From Arthrobacter sp. Soc17.1.1.1 (GTDB taxonomy: Bacteria; Actinomycetota; Actinomycetes; Actinomycetales; Micrococcaceae), in NCBI RefSeq assembly GCF_036867195.1, contig NZ_JBAJII010000002.1, positions 1 through 64,000 on the forward strand: a stretch of 64,000 nucleotides of DNA, in the 5' to 3' direction. A program made the translations under genes and the position numbers. The notes under the pieces were generated by a model. It saw only the letters and a program-made list of their open reading frames with translations. It made no database searches and was not told where the DNA came from. This document shows positions 15,449-25,188 of this stretch, one piece after another; the first letter of the stretch is position 1; every line of letters begins with the position of its first letter.

Positions 15449-16963
15449 ATGTCTGTTCTGGAACAGATCAACCCAGCCACCCTCACCATCGACGTGAACG
15501 TGCGCGCCGAAGCGAACCTCGACAAGGCGTTCCTGTCCTCCATCAAGGAGCACGGCGTCATTCAGCCCGTCGTCGCTCACCGCATCGAGGACGGCACCGT
15601 GCACGTCCTATACGGGCAGCGGCGCACCCTCGCCGCCGTGGAGAACAACCTCGACACCATCCCGGTGTACGTGGTCGATTCCCTCACCGAAGCCGAGCGG
15701 CTCGCCAAGCAGATCGTGGAAAACGACCAGCGCCGCGAACTGACGGACAACGACCGCGCCGAAGCCTTCCACCAGCTGTCCCTGCTCGGTGTGTCAGCGA
15801 CGCAGATCGCCCGCAAGACCGGGGCGAGGAAGGCCACCGTGGACGCGGCCCTGAAAGTGCGCTCCGACGACACCGCGACCGCGTTCCTCGCCGCAGGGAT
15901 GACGCTGGACATGGCAGCAGTAATCGAGGAATTCGCCGGAGACACCGACGCAATCGAGAAGCTGGAAGCCGCTGCGAAGCAGGCCCCGCAGAGCTTCGAC
16001 CACACCGCGCAGCGCATCCGCGACGACCGGAAGCGGGAAGCCGCAGGCGCGGCAGCCAAGGCCGAAGCCGAAGCCGCAGGTCTGGCAATCATCGAGGACT
16101 CAGCGTTCACACACTACGACTACAAGGGTCCGATTGCTGACATCACCGACCTGCGCACCAAGACCGGGGAGCGGCTGACAGTCGAGGACGCGAACGCCGC
16201 CTACGTCCGGTGGACCTACTCAGGACTCGCGACGGCCTACGTCAACACCGATTGGAAGGCAGCAGGGTTCGTGAAGCCGGGCGCACCCCGGGCCGGGAAG
16301 ATGACCGAGGAGGAAAAAGCCGAACGCCGAACCGTGATCGAGAACAACAAGGCGTGGGACGCCGCTGAGGTGGTCCGCATCGAATTCGTGAAGGGACTGC
16401 TCAAAGGCAAGACACCCCCGAAGAACGCGCTCCGATTCATCGCGCAGGCCATGGCCTCCCACTCCAATACCGTGGCGAAGGGACTGAACGACGAGAGCGA
16501 TTTCTCCGCCGAACTGCTGACCGGCAAGACGACGGAGACTCGTTTCGGTGGGAACCGGGAACTGGTGAAGATCGCCAGCCGCCCGACCGCCCGGCATGAA
16601 ACGAACGTCCTTGCCATGGTTCTCGCCGGTTTCGAGAAAGGCACCTACCGCCAGTCATGGCGCGACGGCGGGGCCAGCACGAAGTTCTACCTGACCCAGC
16701 TCGCTACATGGGGATATAACCTCAGTGACGTGGAACGCCTGATCACTCACCCCGCCCCCAAGGTTGCACCCGAAGCCGCACCCGAAGAGGCTCCCGCCCC
16801 CGAGGTCACGCCTGAGGACGTTGCTGAGGACGGCGCGAGTGGAGCAGACACCGAGCAGGCCGACCCCGAGGATGCCGACACCGCCGACGAAGCGGAAGCC
16901 TTCGAGGAAATTCGCACCACGGAAGAGGAAATGATCGCGGAAGAGTTCGCCACCGCCGAGTAG
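15449..16963 (+). CDS. parB: ParB/RepB/Spo0J-family protein
   Basis: 504 aa. Residues ~5-100 form a ParB N-terminal nuclease/CTPase-like domain with IKEHGVIQPVVAHR and the box YGQRRTLAA. A linker with ENDQRRELTDNDRAEAFHQL leads into the HTH (VSATQIARKTGARKATVDAAL). A long C-terminal part follows with an acidic Glu/Ala/Pro tail from ~435. The ATG has AAGAAGGA 8 nt upstream. No parA adjoins it (the ParA/RHH pair is at 60.4-61.6 kb), so it may be a plasmid-specific ParB-like regulator rather than a partition protein. Element copy 3 precedes it and a strong hairpin follows. The family is clear, the role uncertain. Confidence 0.85.
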   Translation: MSVLEQINPATLTIDVNVRAEANLDKAFLSSIKEHGVIQPVVAHRIEDGTVHVLYGQRRTLAAVENNLDTIPVYVVDSLTEAERLAKQIVENDQRRELTDNDRAEAFHQLSLLGVSATQIARKTGARKATVDAALKVRSDDTATAFLAAGMTLDMAAVIEEFAGDTDAIEKLEAAAKQAPQSFDHTAQRIRDDRKREAAGAAAKAEAEAAGLAIIEDSAFTHYDYKGPIADITDLRTKTGERLTVEDANAAYVRWTYSGLATAYVNTDWKAAGFVKPGAPRAGKMTEEEKAERRTVIENNKAWDAAEVVRIEFVKGLLKGKTPPKNALRFIAQAMASHSNTVAKGLNDESDFSAELLTGKTTETRFGGNRELVKIASRPTARHETNVLAMVLAGFEKGTYRQSWRDGGASTKFYLTQLATWGYNLSDVERLITHPAPKVAPEAAPEEAPAPEVTPEDVAEDGASGADTEQADPEDADTADEAEAFEEIRTTEEEMIAEEFATAE

Positions 16964-16972
16964 CACCGGGCA

Positions 16973-17010
16973 CCGGTGGTGCAGGGAGATAGACGTCCCT
17001 GCACCACCGG
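16973..17010 (+). terminator. Terminator after the ParB-like gene
   Basis: A perfect 15-bp stem, CCGGTGGTGCAGGGA (16973-16987) with TCCCTGCACCACCGG (16996-17010), has an 8-nt loop, 9 nt after the stop codon. There is no T-run. Confidence 0.7.
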
Positions 17011-17216
17011 CCCGGGCCACGGGGAAGAACCGAGCGGTCAGCTCACCACAGGTGGGCGGGGCGGTTCGCCGCCGCTACGCGAACCTCGAGCTGTGGTCAC
17101 CGGCGCCGAACCGCCGTCCTCGCACCCACGCTCACTGAGGCTCAGGTGCCGCGCACCAGGTACGCGCGCCTTGGCCGCGCTGCACACCGACACGACCAGA
17201 AGAAAGGACTACGCAG

Positions 17217-17279
17217 ATGCGTCGCCCACAGAAGAGGGGGCCGACACAGTCGGCCCCCTCACTTCGTGCTGCCCGTTAG
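17217..17279 (+). CDS. Possible 20-aa small ORF
   Basis: ATG with AAAGGA 8 nt upstream, 20 codons, basic peptide beginning MRRPQKRGPT. The 11-bp hairpin at 17234-17260 lies inside it, so it may be a leader peptide or a chance ORF. It is convergent with the gene at 17292. Confidence 0.25.
   Translation: MRRPQKRGPTQSAPSLRAAR
17234..17260 (-). terminator. Hairpin terminator downstream of the coiled-coil gene
   Basis: GAGGGGGCCGA (17234-17244) pairs perfectly with TCGGCCCCCTC (17250-17260) across a 5-nt loop. It lies 31 nt past the stop of the minus-strand gene at 17292. Confidence 0.6.
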
Positions 17280-17291
17280 AGCGGCGCCCGT

Positions 17292-17720
17292 TTAGGCGGC
17301 CTTCGTCTCGGCGGCAACCTGGTCTGCGACGTCGTCCGCTGTTGCCGCCAGCGCAGGCTCGGTCCGCGCTTCGCCGGACGGTGAGCTGGTGTCGGCCCCT
17401 TCCAGGGCCCGCTTCATTTCGGCGGTACTGAGCCCGAGTCGAGCGGCGACCGCGGCCCGGCTCTCGCCGGTGTCGAGCATCTGCTGCACCTTCGCGCCAG
17501 CTTCTTTCGCGGCCGCCTCGGCGTCCTGCTCGGCTTTCGCCAGGATTGCATCGGCACGCTCCTGCGCCTCGGCGCGTATCTGCTCGGCCTGCTGCTCCTG
17601 CTCGAAGAACTCCGCCGCCAGGTCAATCAACCGCTCGTGCCGCTCGGTCAGCTCCTGAGCCTTCGCCCTCGCCTTTTCCCGTGCCGCTACCTGCTGCGCT
17701 GACTTCCTCGGTGCTGCCAT
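17292..17720 (-). CDS. Coiled-coil protein with C-terminal HTH-like segment, possible mobilisation accessory
   Basis: 142 aa. Residues ~5-85 form a long Ala/Glu/Lys/Arg-rich helix, probably a coiled coil. Then GESRAAVAARLGLSTAEMKRAL (residues ~84-105) has the form of a helix-turn-helix, and a disordered acidic tail follows. It is transcribed divergently from the MobF relaxase across a ~530-bp region with inverted repeats. Small DNA-binding proteins in this position often act as relaxosome accessory factors, which is the proposed role here (inference). GGGGAC before the ATG is a weak ribosome binding site. Confidence 0.7.
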   Translation of the reverse strand: MAAPRKSAQQVAAREKARAKAQELTERHERLIDLAAEFFEQEQQAEQIRAEAQERADAILAKAEQDAEAAAKEAGAKVQQMLDTGESRAAVAARLGLSTAEMKRALEGADTSSPSGEARTEPALAATADDVADQVAAETKAA

Positions 17721-17803
17721 GATGACTCGTCCCCTTCACTCATCCTGCGTTTCATACGCGCCCCGGTCGCGACTTGCGAACCGACGCACTCTCCTTGCCA
17801 AAC

Positions 17804-18002
17804 CTAACGGTTAGCGCCCGCCCACCACGGGCCGACCTCGACCGATCACCGACCATGCCCGACGTCACCGCCGGCGCCCGTGAGATACCCATGCGGACCT
17901 CGCTGACGCTCGGACTGGATCCAACGGACGTTGACCACACGTGGACAGCTCCGAGATATCCCAACGTCTCTTTGCTGCCCACCTGGTGGATAACGTCCGT
18001 TA
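17804..18002. other. Candidate oriT region between the accessory gene and relaxase
   Basis: This ~530-bp intergenic region has no credible gene. It contains the palindrome CTAACGGTTAG (17804-17814) and a 10-bp inverted pair AACGGACGTT (17923-17932) and AACGTCCGTT (17992-18001), with GTTAGCG repeated next to both features. oriT usually lies next to the relaxase gene and contains such repeats. The nic site was not identified. Confidence 0.4.
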
Positions 18003-18252
18003 GCGGTTCCACACAATCGAACGATCCGTGGATAACGAAAATCGTGTTACCCACCGCTCATTCTCATGTGCACAACCGCATCGAGATTCGATGGACCAAT
18101 CGTACTGGTTTCCACGGCGCGTAATCTTGGTTTCCTCCTTCGTCGTCACCATGCGATTTCACACACTTCCAACCAGCACAATCTGTCACACCTTATGCAT
18201 CCTGATGAGTGAGGTCGACCGCGCGCCGATTTTGCGCGAGAATGAGCCGGTG

Positions 18253-21200
18253 ATGACCGTCCATAAGCTCAGTGCTGGGGACGGCTACGCCTACTACACT
18301 TCTGAGGTCGCCAGCGCCGACGAGCTCCGAGCGGGCGACCGTGAGCTGGGGGACTACTACACCGTTGAGGGCATGCCACCGGGCCAGTGGGTCGGACACT
18401 CCGAACAGCTGCTGGGGGTCTCCGGTGAGGTCAGCGAAACTCAAATGAAAGCCCTGTTCGGTGAGGGCATGCACCCTGAAGCCGCGAGCATCCTCGCCGC
18501 CGGGGGCATGACCGCGCAGATCAAACTGGGTCAGAAGTACCACCAGTACGGAGCTGCCAATACGGAGATGACCCGCCGGATCGACGAGGAAGTGGCCCGA
18601 TTCCGGCGCACCAACGGACCCGCGTGGAGCGGCCCGGAGAACGCCGAGAAGGTTCTGCCGACCGAGGTCATGCACGAGATTCGGTTCCGGGTGGGCGGCG
18701 AGATGTTCCGGGCGTCACACGGTCGGAACTCCCGCAGCAACGAGGAGCTGGCACGGTATGTGACTGCGCAGACCACCCCCTCGAAACAGACCGTCGCCGG
18801 GTATGACCTGGTGTTCTCGCCCGCCAAATCGGTGTCCCTGCTGTGGGCACTCGGTGGCGACGAAGCCCGGAAGGCCATCGAGACCGCACACAACGAAGCG
18901 ATCGCCGAGACGATCACTTTCCTCGAGAAGAACGCCACCTACACGCGCCGTGGGAAGAACGGGGTCCGTCAGATCGACGTCGACGGCGGGCTGGTCGCCA
19001 CCCAGTTCCGGCACTACGACTCCCGCGCCGGGGACCCCCAGCTGCACGACCATGTCGTCATCGCCAACAAGGTGCGAGGCGACGACGGGAAGTGGTCCTC
19101 CCTCGACGGACGCACCCTCTACAAGATGAACGTCGCCGCGTCAGAAACCTACAACGCGAAGGTCATCGAGAAGGTCTGTGCGTCCCTCGGCGTCAGCACA
19201 GTGGCCCGCACAGCCGGTGGCGGAGAACCCATCTACGAGGTCGCCGGCATCGACCTGGACACCATTCACCGGGCATCCTCACGACGGTCAGACATCGCCA
19301 GAACCATCGGCAGACTGGAAGCCGAGTTCGCCGACAAGCACGGGTACGCGCCCAGCGACAAGCAGAAGATCGCCCTCGCGCAGCAAGCCACTCTGGAGAC
19401 AAGGCCGGAGAAGAAGAGTGCCCGCCGTCTGTCGGAGCTGGTCGAGGAATGGCAGCAGGACTACAGCTCGAGCACGAACATGCCGGTCGGACCTGACCTG
19501 CTCGAGCACGTCCGCAACGCGAGCACAGGAACGCCCGTAGGTGCACTGGTCAACGACCTCGACGTCCACGAACACGCACGCCTGGTTGTCCACGAGCTGG
19601 CCGCGAAGCGTGCCGTCTGGGGACGGAACCACGTCATCGCCCAGACCCGCAGGCACCTCAAAGAAGCCTTCCCCGGACAGACCATCACCGACGAGACCGT
19701 GGAGAACGTCACCCGGGAAGCCACCGGGACGCACAGCCTCCAGGTCACCCCGGACACGATTACACCGAAGCTGGCCGAGTTCCTACGCGCCGACGGCACG
19801 AGTCAGTTCCAGCAGGCCGACGTCACCCTGTTCACCTCGCAGGAGGTGTTGAACGCCGAGCACCGGGTCCTGGCTGCAGGACAGAAGATCGTCATCCCGG
19901 CCGTGTCAGCTGAACGCTTCGACACTCTGTTGTCACAGCACGTCGAGGCCGCCGCCGCCAACGGGGCGCCAGTGTTGTCGCAGGGTCAGATCGACCTCGC
20001 ACGCGCCTTCGCGACCGACGAGAAGCTGCTGACCCTCGGCATCGGACCCGCCGGCGCGGGCAAGACCACGAGCCTGTCCCTGGCCGCTGACGCCGTCCGT
20101 GACAGCGGCGGGAAGGTCATCGGACTCGCACCCACCGCAGCGGCCGCCGCCGTGATGTCCAAGGACATCGGAGCGGACGCGACAACGATCGACGCGTTCC
20201 TCATCTCCCACCGAAACCAGCAGGGCCAGCAGAACCAGCAAAACAGTATGGCCAAGGACGGCCACGACAACGGCGGGTCCACCTTCGCTCTCGGTGCCGG
20301 AGACGTGATCATCGTCGATGAGGCAGGGATGGTCACCACGCCGAAACTCGCCGAGGTCGTCGCGGTCGCCGCGCGCAACGGTGCCGTGGTGCGTGCAATA
20401 GGTGATGACCGGCAGCTCGGAGCCATCGGCTCCGGCGGCGCGCTGCGCCTGCTCAACAACGAGGTCGGAGCAGTCCGCCTCGAGGAGGTCCACCGCTTCC
20501 ACACCGAAGGCGAAGCGGAGGCTTCCCTGGCCCTCCGGGAACCGGCAACCGTCGGAGCTGACACCCCCTTCCGCTGGTACGTCGAGAACCAGCGTGTCAC
20601 TGCTGGCACCACCGAAGCCATGACCCAGGATGCTTTCACCGCGTGGATGACCGACACCGCAGCAGGTAAGACGTCGCTGATGATCGCCACCGACAATGCC
20701 ACCGTCACGGACCTCAACGCCCGCGCCCAAGCCGCCCGCATCGCTACAGGTGACCTCACTGACGGGGCAGGCCCGATCACGGAAGCGACGCCATCCGTGG
20801 TCCTCCGCGATGGGCTCCGTGCCTACCCCGGCGACACCGTCGTCACCCGCAGGAACGACCGGACGTTGCAGCTCAACCAGGGCAAGGACTTCGTCAAAAA
20901 CAACGACGTCTGGACCGTGGAACATGTCACCGCCAACCCCACCACCGACCACGCAGCAGCACAGCCGGAGACACAGGACCGGCAGCGGGTGACCCTCCGT
21001 CACACTGGCCACCGGGGACGTATCACTGTCGACGCCGACTACCTGAACGAGCTCGGACAGCTCGGCTACGCCGCGACCGTGCACCGCGCCCAGGGCGCCA
21101 CCGTGGACACCGCACACGCGATCCTCGACGAGCGGACCGACCGCGCCGGCGCCTACGTCGCCGCCACCCGCGGACGCGAGACGAACAAGCTTTACGTCGC

Positions 21201-23055
21201 TCTCGGCGACGACAACGACCAGACCGTCACCCGCGACAGCGTCCTCGCGTCGATCACCGCAAACTACGACCGGACCCTGTCCGCCCACGAAACAGTCCGC
21301 GCCGAAGCCGTCCGCACCGGTGACGTCGCCACCGTCGCCGGCGTCTACAACGAGGTCGAAGCAGCAGCATGGACCGCGAAGACCCGGGGTATCGCGCAGG
21401 ACGTCATGGGGCAGGAAGCCGCCGCTGCATTCACCTCGCACGAGTCATGGGGCGCCGTTGCCACGCACCTGCGGCGGGCTGAGAACGAGGGCCTGGACGC
21501 GTCTACGGTCCTCGCTCAGGCGTACCGGGAACGAGGGTTCGCAGGCGCCGACGACGCAACCGCCGTCCTCGCTTTCCGCGTGGAGAATCGGATCGACACC
21601 GCGCAGCAGATCCGGGCGAACACCGGACAGCGGCAGCTCGGTGCCCTCACCGACGATCACCTCGACCGCCTCGCGCAGCAGGCCGAGAAGCACGCCGAGG
21701 GCGCTGCCGCCGGTCAGCTCCGCCGGACACCCGGTGAAGCTCACATGGACACCGAATGGGCTGCCCGGCCGTTCGCGCTCCTGTACACCAGCAGACTCAC
21801 CGAGACACGCGACAACGTTGCGGAACGGTTGCAGTCCCTCGACCCGACCGCCTCAATCAGTGCCGCGACGAGGAAAGAGCAGTGGATGGTGAAGACCATG
21901 ACCCTCGAGCTCGAGCGCAGGCAGGATCTCTCCCCGACGCAGACAGCGATCGAACGCACCGCCCGTGGTGAGGATCCCCGCAGCGCCCACCAGGTCACGA
22001 TCGCCGAGGCAATCCGCCAGGAGCGCCAGCTACGCGAGGCCGGCATCCCCAGCACCAGCAGTCGGACGGTCACCAGTGCCGGCGGCGCAGGGTTCGACCG
22101 GTCCACCATCAGCGAGGACCTCGCACCGTCCGTGCTCCTGCAGGACGCACGGGTGCCGGTCGAGTACAGGGATGAACTTGACCGGCTTCGGGCACACCTC
22201 GGACAGCGGGTCGCTGTACGCGGCGCGCAACTCGCCGAGGAACAACCGGCGTGGGCGGCCGCACTCGGACCGGTGCCGGCGAAGGAGTCCAAGGCCGCCG
22301 AATGGCATGGCATCGCGGCCGAGACCGAGGCGTATCGGAACCGGTACAACATCGGGACTCGCGAGACGGCGATGATCCCGAAGCAGTACCAGGACGACCC
22401 TGTCGCGCAGCGGTTGGTCGAGCGTGCCACGGCTCTGCACAAGCACAGCGCCCTCACACAGGTCCCGCCGCGCAGCGCCGCCCAGGTGCAGCAGACAACC
22501 GACGAAGCAGCGATCACCGACCGCATGACCGCGAATCAGGCCGCAGCGCGCAGGGCTATCGAACGCCTCCAGGCCGAACGTGCCGCTGCCAGCGACCCGC
22601 TGCCGGCACCGCAGCAGCGCGAAGCGCGCATCGTCGGCGCCCTACAGTCCACTGACTTTGTGCCGGCCGCTGTGCAGTCCGCGGCGACACCTGAGGTGCA
22701 GCCGCAACGCTCCGCGACGGAAGAGGCCGCGATCGCACGCGCGATCGCACGGCATCGGGCAGTTGCGGAGAAGTCCGCAGGGACGTCGTCCTCCGACACG
22801 TCCGGATCCGGCGAGGCAACCGGGCGGTCAACGAGCTCCCAGAAGAAGGAGAGCGCCGCGAGTCAGGAAAAGGGTGGCACCGCACAGGATGCAGCGCGGA
22901 AGAAAGAAAGGAGTCAGCGGCAAACCGAGTTGATTCAGAGCAGGAAAGCTACCGCCTCCGAGCGTCAGGCCCGGGAAGCGGCATCAGGCAAGAACGATTC
23001 CGCTGCCGCGAAGCATCGAGCTGAGCAGGCAAAAAACAGCGGCCGGTCACTGTAG
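18253..23055 (+). CDS. traA: MobF-family (TrwC/TraI-like) relaxase-helicase
   Basis: 1600-aa conjugative relaxase fused to a helicase. The start is ATG 18253 because MTVHKLSAGDGYAYYTSEVAS is the canonical MobF opening with catalytic Tyr candidates Y12, Y14 and Y15. The metal-binding His triad is H254 (FRHYD), H265 and H267 (QLHDH). The RecD-like helicase part has Walker A GPAGAGKTTS (~598-607) and Walker B VIIVDEAG (~685-692), then a UvrD-C-like segment with GYAATVHRAQGATVDTAH. The last ~250 residues are charged and repetitive. It nicks oriT, stays covalently bound to the strand and is pumped with it through the T4SS encoded at 42-55 kb. A diverged fragment of a related gene lies at 25577. 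Confidence 0.95.
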   Translation: MTVHKLSAGDGYAYYTSEVASADELRAGDRELGDYYTVEGMPPGQWVGHSEQLLGVSGEVSETQMKALFGEGMHPEAASILAAGGMTAQIKLGQKYHQYGAANTEMTRRIDEEVARFRRTNGPAWSGPENAEKVLPTEVMHEIRFRVGGEMFRASHGRNSRSNEELARYVTAQTTPSKQTVAGYDLVFSPAKSVSLLWALGGDEARKAIETAHNEAIAETITFLEKNATYTRRGKNGVRQIDVDGGLVATQFRHYDSRAGDPQLHDHVVIANKVRGDDGKWSSLDGRTLYKMNVAASETYNAKVIEKVCASLGVSTVARTAGGGEPIYEVAGIDLDTIHRASSRRSDIARTIGRLEAEFADKHGYAPSDKQKIALAQQATLETRPEKKSARRLSELVEEWQQDYSSSTNMPVGPDLLEHVRNASTGTPVGALVNDLDVHEHARLVVHELAAKRAVWGRNHVIAQTRRHLKEAFPGQTITDETVENVTREATGTHSLQVTPDTITPKLAEFLRADGTSQFQQADVTLFTSQEVLNAEHRVLAAGQKIVIPAVSAERFDTLLSQHVEAAAANGAPVLSQGQIDLARAFATDEKLLTLGIGPAGAGKTTSLSLAADAVRDSGGKVIGLAPTAAAAAVMSKDIGADATTIDAFLISHRNQQGQQNQQNSMAKDGHDNGGSTFALGAGDVIIVDEAGMVTTPKLAEVVAVAARNGAVVRAIGDDRQLGAIGSGGALRLLNNEVGAVRLEEVHRFHTEGEAEASLALREPATVGADTPFRWYVENQRVTAGTTEAMTQDAFTAWMTDTAAGKTSLMIATDNATVTDLNARAQAARIATGDLTDGAGPITEATPSVVLRDGLRAYPGDTVVTRRNDRTLQLNQGKDFVKNNDVWTVEHVTANPTTDHAAAQPETQDRQRVTLRHTGHRGRITVDADYLNELGQLGYAATVHRAQGATVDTAHAILDERTDRAGAYVAATRGRETNKLYVALGDDNDQTVTRDSVLASITANYDRTLSAHETVRAEAVRTGDVATVAGVYNEVEAAAWTAKTRGIAQDVMGQEAAAAFTSHESWGAVATHLRRAENEGLDASTVLAQAYRERGFAGADDATAVLAFRVENRIDTAQQIRANTGQRQLGALTDDHLDRLAQQAEKHAEGAAAGQLRRTPGEAHMDTEWAARPFALLYTSRLTETRDNVAERLQSLDPTASISAATRKEQWMVKTMTLELERRQDLSPTQTAIERTARGEDPRSAHQVTIAEAIRQERQLREAGIPSTSSRTVTSAGGAGFDRSTISEDLAPSVLLQDARVPVEYRDELDRLRAHLGQRVAVRGAQLAEEQPAWAAALGPVPAKESKAAEWHGIAAETEAYRNRYNIGTRETAMIPKQYQDDPVAQRLVERATALHKHSALTQVPPRSAAQVQQTTDEAAITDRMTANQAAARRAIERLQAERAAASDPLPAPQQREARIVGALQSTDFVPAAVQSAATPEVQPQRSATEEAAIARAIARHRAVAEKSAGTSSSDTSGSGEATGRSTSSQKKESAASQEKGGTAQDAARKKERSQRQTELIQSRKATASERQAREAASGKNDSAAAKHRAEQAKNSGRSL

Positions 23056-23108
23056 CCGTAAGGAAAGGCTCAGGGACTCCGGCCGAAATCGCGATCACGC
23101 ACGAAGCG

Positions 23109-24272
23109 CTAGTCCGAGATGACAGCTGACGGTGCGGCATTGTCCGGAGCGAAGACTGCGTATACGTTGCATTTGCCTTCCGAGCAGTGGTACATCCATG
23201 ACGGGTCGAAGTTCTTGTATCGGCGGACAAAACCCTTAGTAGCCTGATCGCTGTTGAAGTAGCGCTTGTAGGTTTTGTTGTGCGAGCAAATGGGTGTATC
23301 CGAGCCGTCGTCGAAGTTGTCGTACCCGCCGCGGGAATCTCCGACTTTGCGGTGGTACCGGCTCTCTCCCGGCTTCAGGTCCCGGGATGCCCTCGGGCCG
23401 GAGTCGTCCTCCGCCTTAAAGTTGCTGAGTTCCGCGGCAAGCTGCTGGAAGACCTGGCCGTACGTCTGCGTACGTGCGTCGACCGATACCGATTCGGGCA
23501 CTTTGCCGTCTTCGCCCTGCGGGAGCTTCCCCGAATACGGGTCGAGGGTGAACAACCGCATCAGCTTCCGAGGAATACCTTTCGGGATGTTCGTTCCCTT
23601 GTCGAAGACCACCCTTCCGTCGAACGCCTCCGTCAGAAGACGAATGTCTTCCTTCCAGTGCTTCGGCGCATCCTTTGTCGAGAGGTCAAGCAAGTCCCCG
23701 AGCACCAATACTGTGTGCGGGAACGAGCGCTTCGAGCGATTCGCTCCGAGACCACGCACCAAGTTGATGTAGTGCACCATTAGGTCACCGATGTCCGCGC
23801 TCTCCTCCATGTCGAGGATGTGGCAGGACAAAGTGAACTCAGCCACCGCAGCGCAAACCGCGACCCCACCAGTAGGGTGATGACGTTTGCGGACCGTCGT
23901 CCGCAGCGATACCAATATCTCCACAGGCCGGCCGGCGGCCTCGTCACGGCGGATGACAACCGCCTGCACCACCTCCACGTGATCTTTTGACCCGGCGGAC
24001 AGAGCCAACGACGGCGCACTGAGGACTTCAGCGACAGCGGCCCGTGCGTCGGAGCGGTCTAGCCCCTCTGCGTCCAACGCGCCAGCGGCCTTCTCGACCA
24101 TCTCCTCCACGAACGCGTAGCTGGAACGTACCTCAAGCGCGTCCCGTAGTAGTGTCGTCGGCCGTCGCTCTGCCACCCACGCATCCAGAACGCCCTGCGG
24201 TGAGCTGGGAAGCTCATGCAGGGTGAGGAACGTGAGCGCACCGACAACAGGGTGCGCAGAGGAAGCGGCCAT
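23109..24272 (-). CDS. Unknown protein, partner of the OST-HTH protein
   Basis: 387 aa, not recognised. The N-terminal half is helical; the middle has beta-rich stretches (VEVVQAVVIRR, VEILVSLRTTVRKRHH, VAVCAAVAEFTLSC). The last ~75 residues contain a possible metal-binding set, CSHNKTYKRYF followed by MYHCSEGKC. No signal peptide, TM segment or known catalytic motif was identified. It starts 5 nt after the stop of the upstream OST-HTH gene, and GGAG inside that gene's 3' end serves as its ribosome binding site, so the two are co-translated. Their position between the relaxase gene and a relaxase remnant marks them as plasmid cargo. RNA-related regulation or defence are possibilities, with no direct evidence. 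Confidence 0.75.
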   Translation of the reverse strand: MAASSAHPVVGALTFLTLHELPSSPQGVLDAWVAERRPTTLLRDALEVRSSYAFVEEMVEKAAGALDAEGLDRSDARAAVAEVLSAPSLALSAGSKDHVEVVQAVVIRRDEAAGRPVEILVSLRTTVRKRHHPTGGVAVCAAVAEFTLSCHILDMEESADIGDLMVHYINLVRGLGANRSKRSFPHTVLVLGDLLDLSTKDAPKHWKEDIRLLTEAFDGRVVFDKGTNIPKGIPRKLMRLFTLDPYSGKLPQGEDGKVPESVSVDARTQTYGQVFQQLAAELSNFKAEDDSGPRASRDLKPGESRYHRKVGDSRGGYDNFDDGSDTPICSHNKTYKRYFNSDQATKGFVRRYKNFDPSWMYHCSEGKCNVYAVFAPDNAAPSAVISD

Positions 24273-24277
24273 CCGCG

Positions 24278-25168
24278 TTACAACTCCAGCAAGTACGCGG
24301 CGGGAATCTGAAGCTGGGAGAGCTCCGCGAGGCTCATCTTGTCGATCACGGCATGCAGGCGAACGCGCAGCTGCGCGATTTCCACGTTGGCGGTTTCCGC
24401 ATTAGTGGGGCTTGCCGTTTCTCCCGCTGATACCAGTACAGGCTCCAACGACAGAGTGCGAGGTGCTGGGGTGCGAGGCGCCCTATCGAGGATGGTCATC
24501 GGCGGGAGCTTCGATTCCGCAGCCCACTCAGCGGCGTGTTCCGTCACCTTCTCACGCAGCCGAGTCCGCCACGCTACATCGAGGTCGACCGCGCCGAGTG
24601 CACGCTTGAACGCGCCCGGCGCAGTTTCTTTCAGCGATTCCAATAGCACGTGCTGCTTCTTCTTGGACTGATCGTTCGCGAAATCGACCATCCACTCCAG
24701 CTGCCGCTGCATGGGCACCGGGTCAATCTTCACGAACTTCTCCGGCGTCACTTCCCAGAGGGGAGTGCCCGTGTCGTCGGTGGGAACGAAGATGGCGCGG
24801 CGGTTGCGTCGATCCCAGTAGCGTAAGCCGTTGTCCCAGGTCACCAGAGTTGTCCACAGGTCCGAACGCAACCAGCCCTGCTCCACGGGCCGCTTCTCTG
24901 ACACAGCGGTCGTGGGAATGATGTGAGGGTGGCCGTCGACGGTCACGAGTTCGAAGCGGCCCGCATCATGGCCGGCTCGAAGAAGCTCGATGAACTTCTT
25001 ATAGCCGAACGAGCGTTCGGTGAAGTTGGGGTAGGTGAGAGTCAGAACGCTTTTCGCGCGCGGCCCATATAGCACATGGCCAGCCGCGGCCGAGGATCGC
25101 GCTGCCTCCTGAAGGACGTCGAAGACCTCAGTGAGGTCAGGTGTCGGAGTCGATACAGTGTCAGTCAA
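24278..25168 (-). CDS. OST-HTH (LOTUS)-domain protein
   Basis: 296 aa from a TTG at 25168 with GGAG 6 nt upstream; a GTG at 25180 is in frame but lacks a ribosome binding site. Residues ~12-84 match the OST-HTH/LOTUS fold: a helix, then LYGPRAKSVLTLTYPNF, the hallmark F-G-Y-K-K-F-I-E-L-L-R and a terminal strand FELVTVDGHPHI. Such winged-helix domains bind RNA or partner proteins. A Trp-rich region (WLRSDLWTTLVTW, LRYWDRRNRRA) and a long helical C-terminus of unknown type follow. No NYN nuclease domain, the usual bacterial companion, is present. It forms a two-gene operon with the unknown protein at 23109. A hairpin at 25189-25222 lies just upstream. Confidence 0.7.
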   Translation of the reverse strand: MTDTVSTPTPDLTEVFDVLQEAARSSAAAGHVLYGPRAKSVLTLTYPNFTERSFGYKKFIELLRAGHDAGRFELVTVDGHPHIIPTTAVSEKRPVEQGWLRSDLWTTLVTWDNGLRYWDRRNRRAIFVPTDDTGTPLWEVTPEKFVKIDPVPMQRQLEWMVDFANDQSKKKQHVLLESLKETAPGAFKRALGAVDLDVAWRTRLREKVTEHAAEWAAESKLPPMTILDRAPRTPAPRTLSLEPVLVSAGETASPTNAETANVEIAQLRVRLHAVIDKMSLAELSQLQIPAAYLLEL

Positions 25169-25188
25169 GTTGATCTCCACGGTTGCAT

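Noticed and set aside
17774-18124. 116-aa ORF in the region before the relaxase
   Set aside because: No ribosome binding site or protein-like pattern, and it covers the inverted repeats of the candidate oriT.
19933-21441. 502-aa minus-strand ORF opposite the relaxase
   Set aside because: Antisense to conserved helicase motifs; composition typical of high-GC shadow frames.
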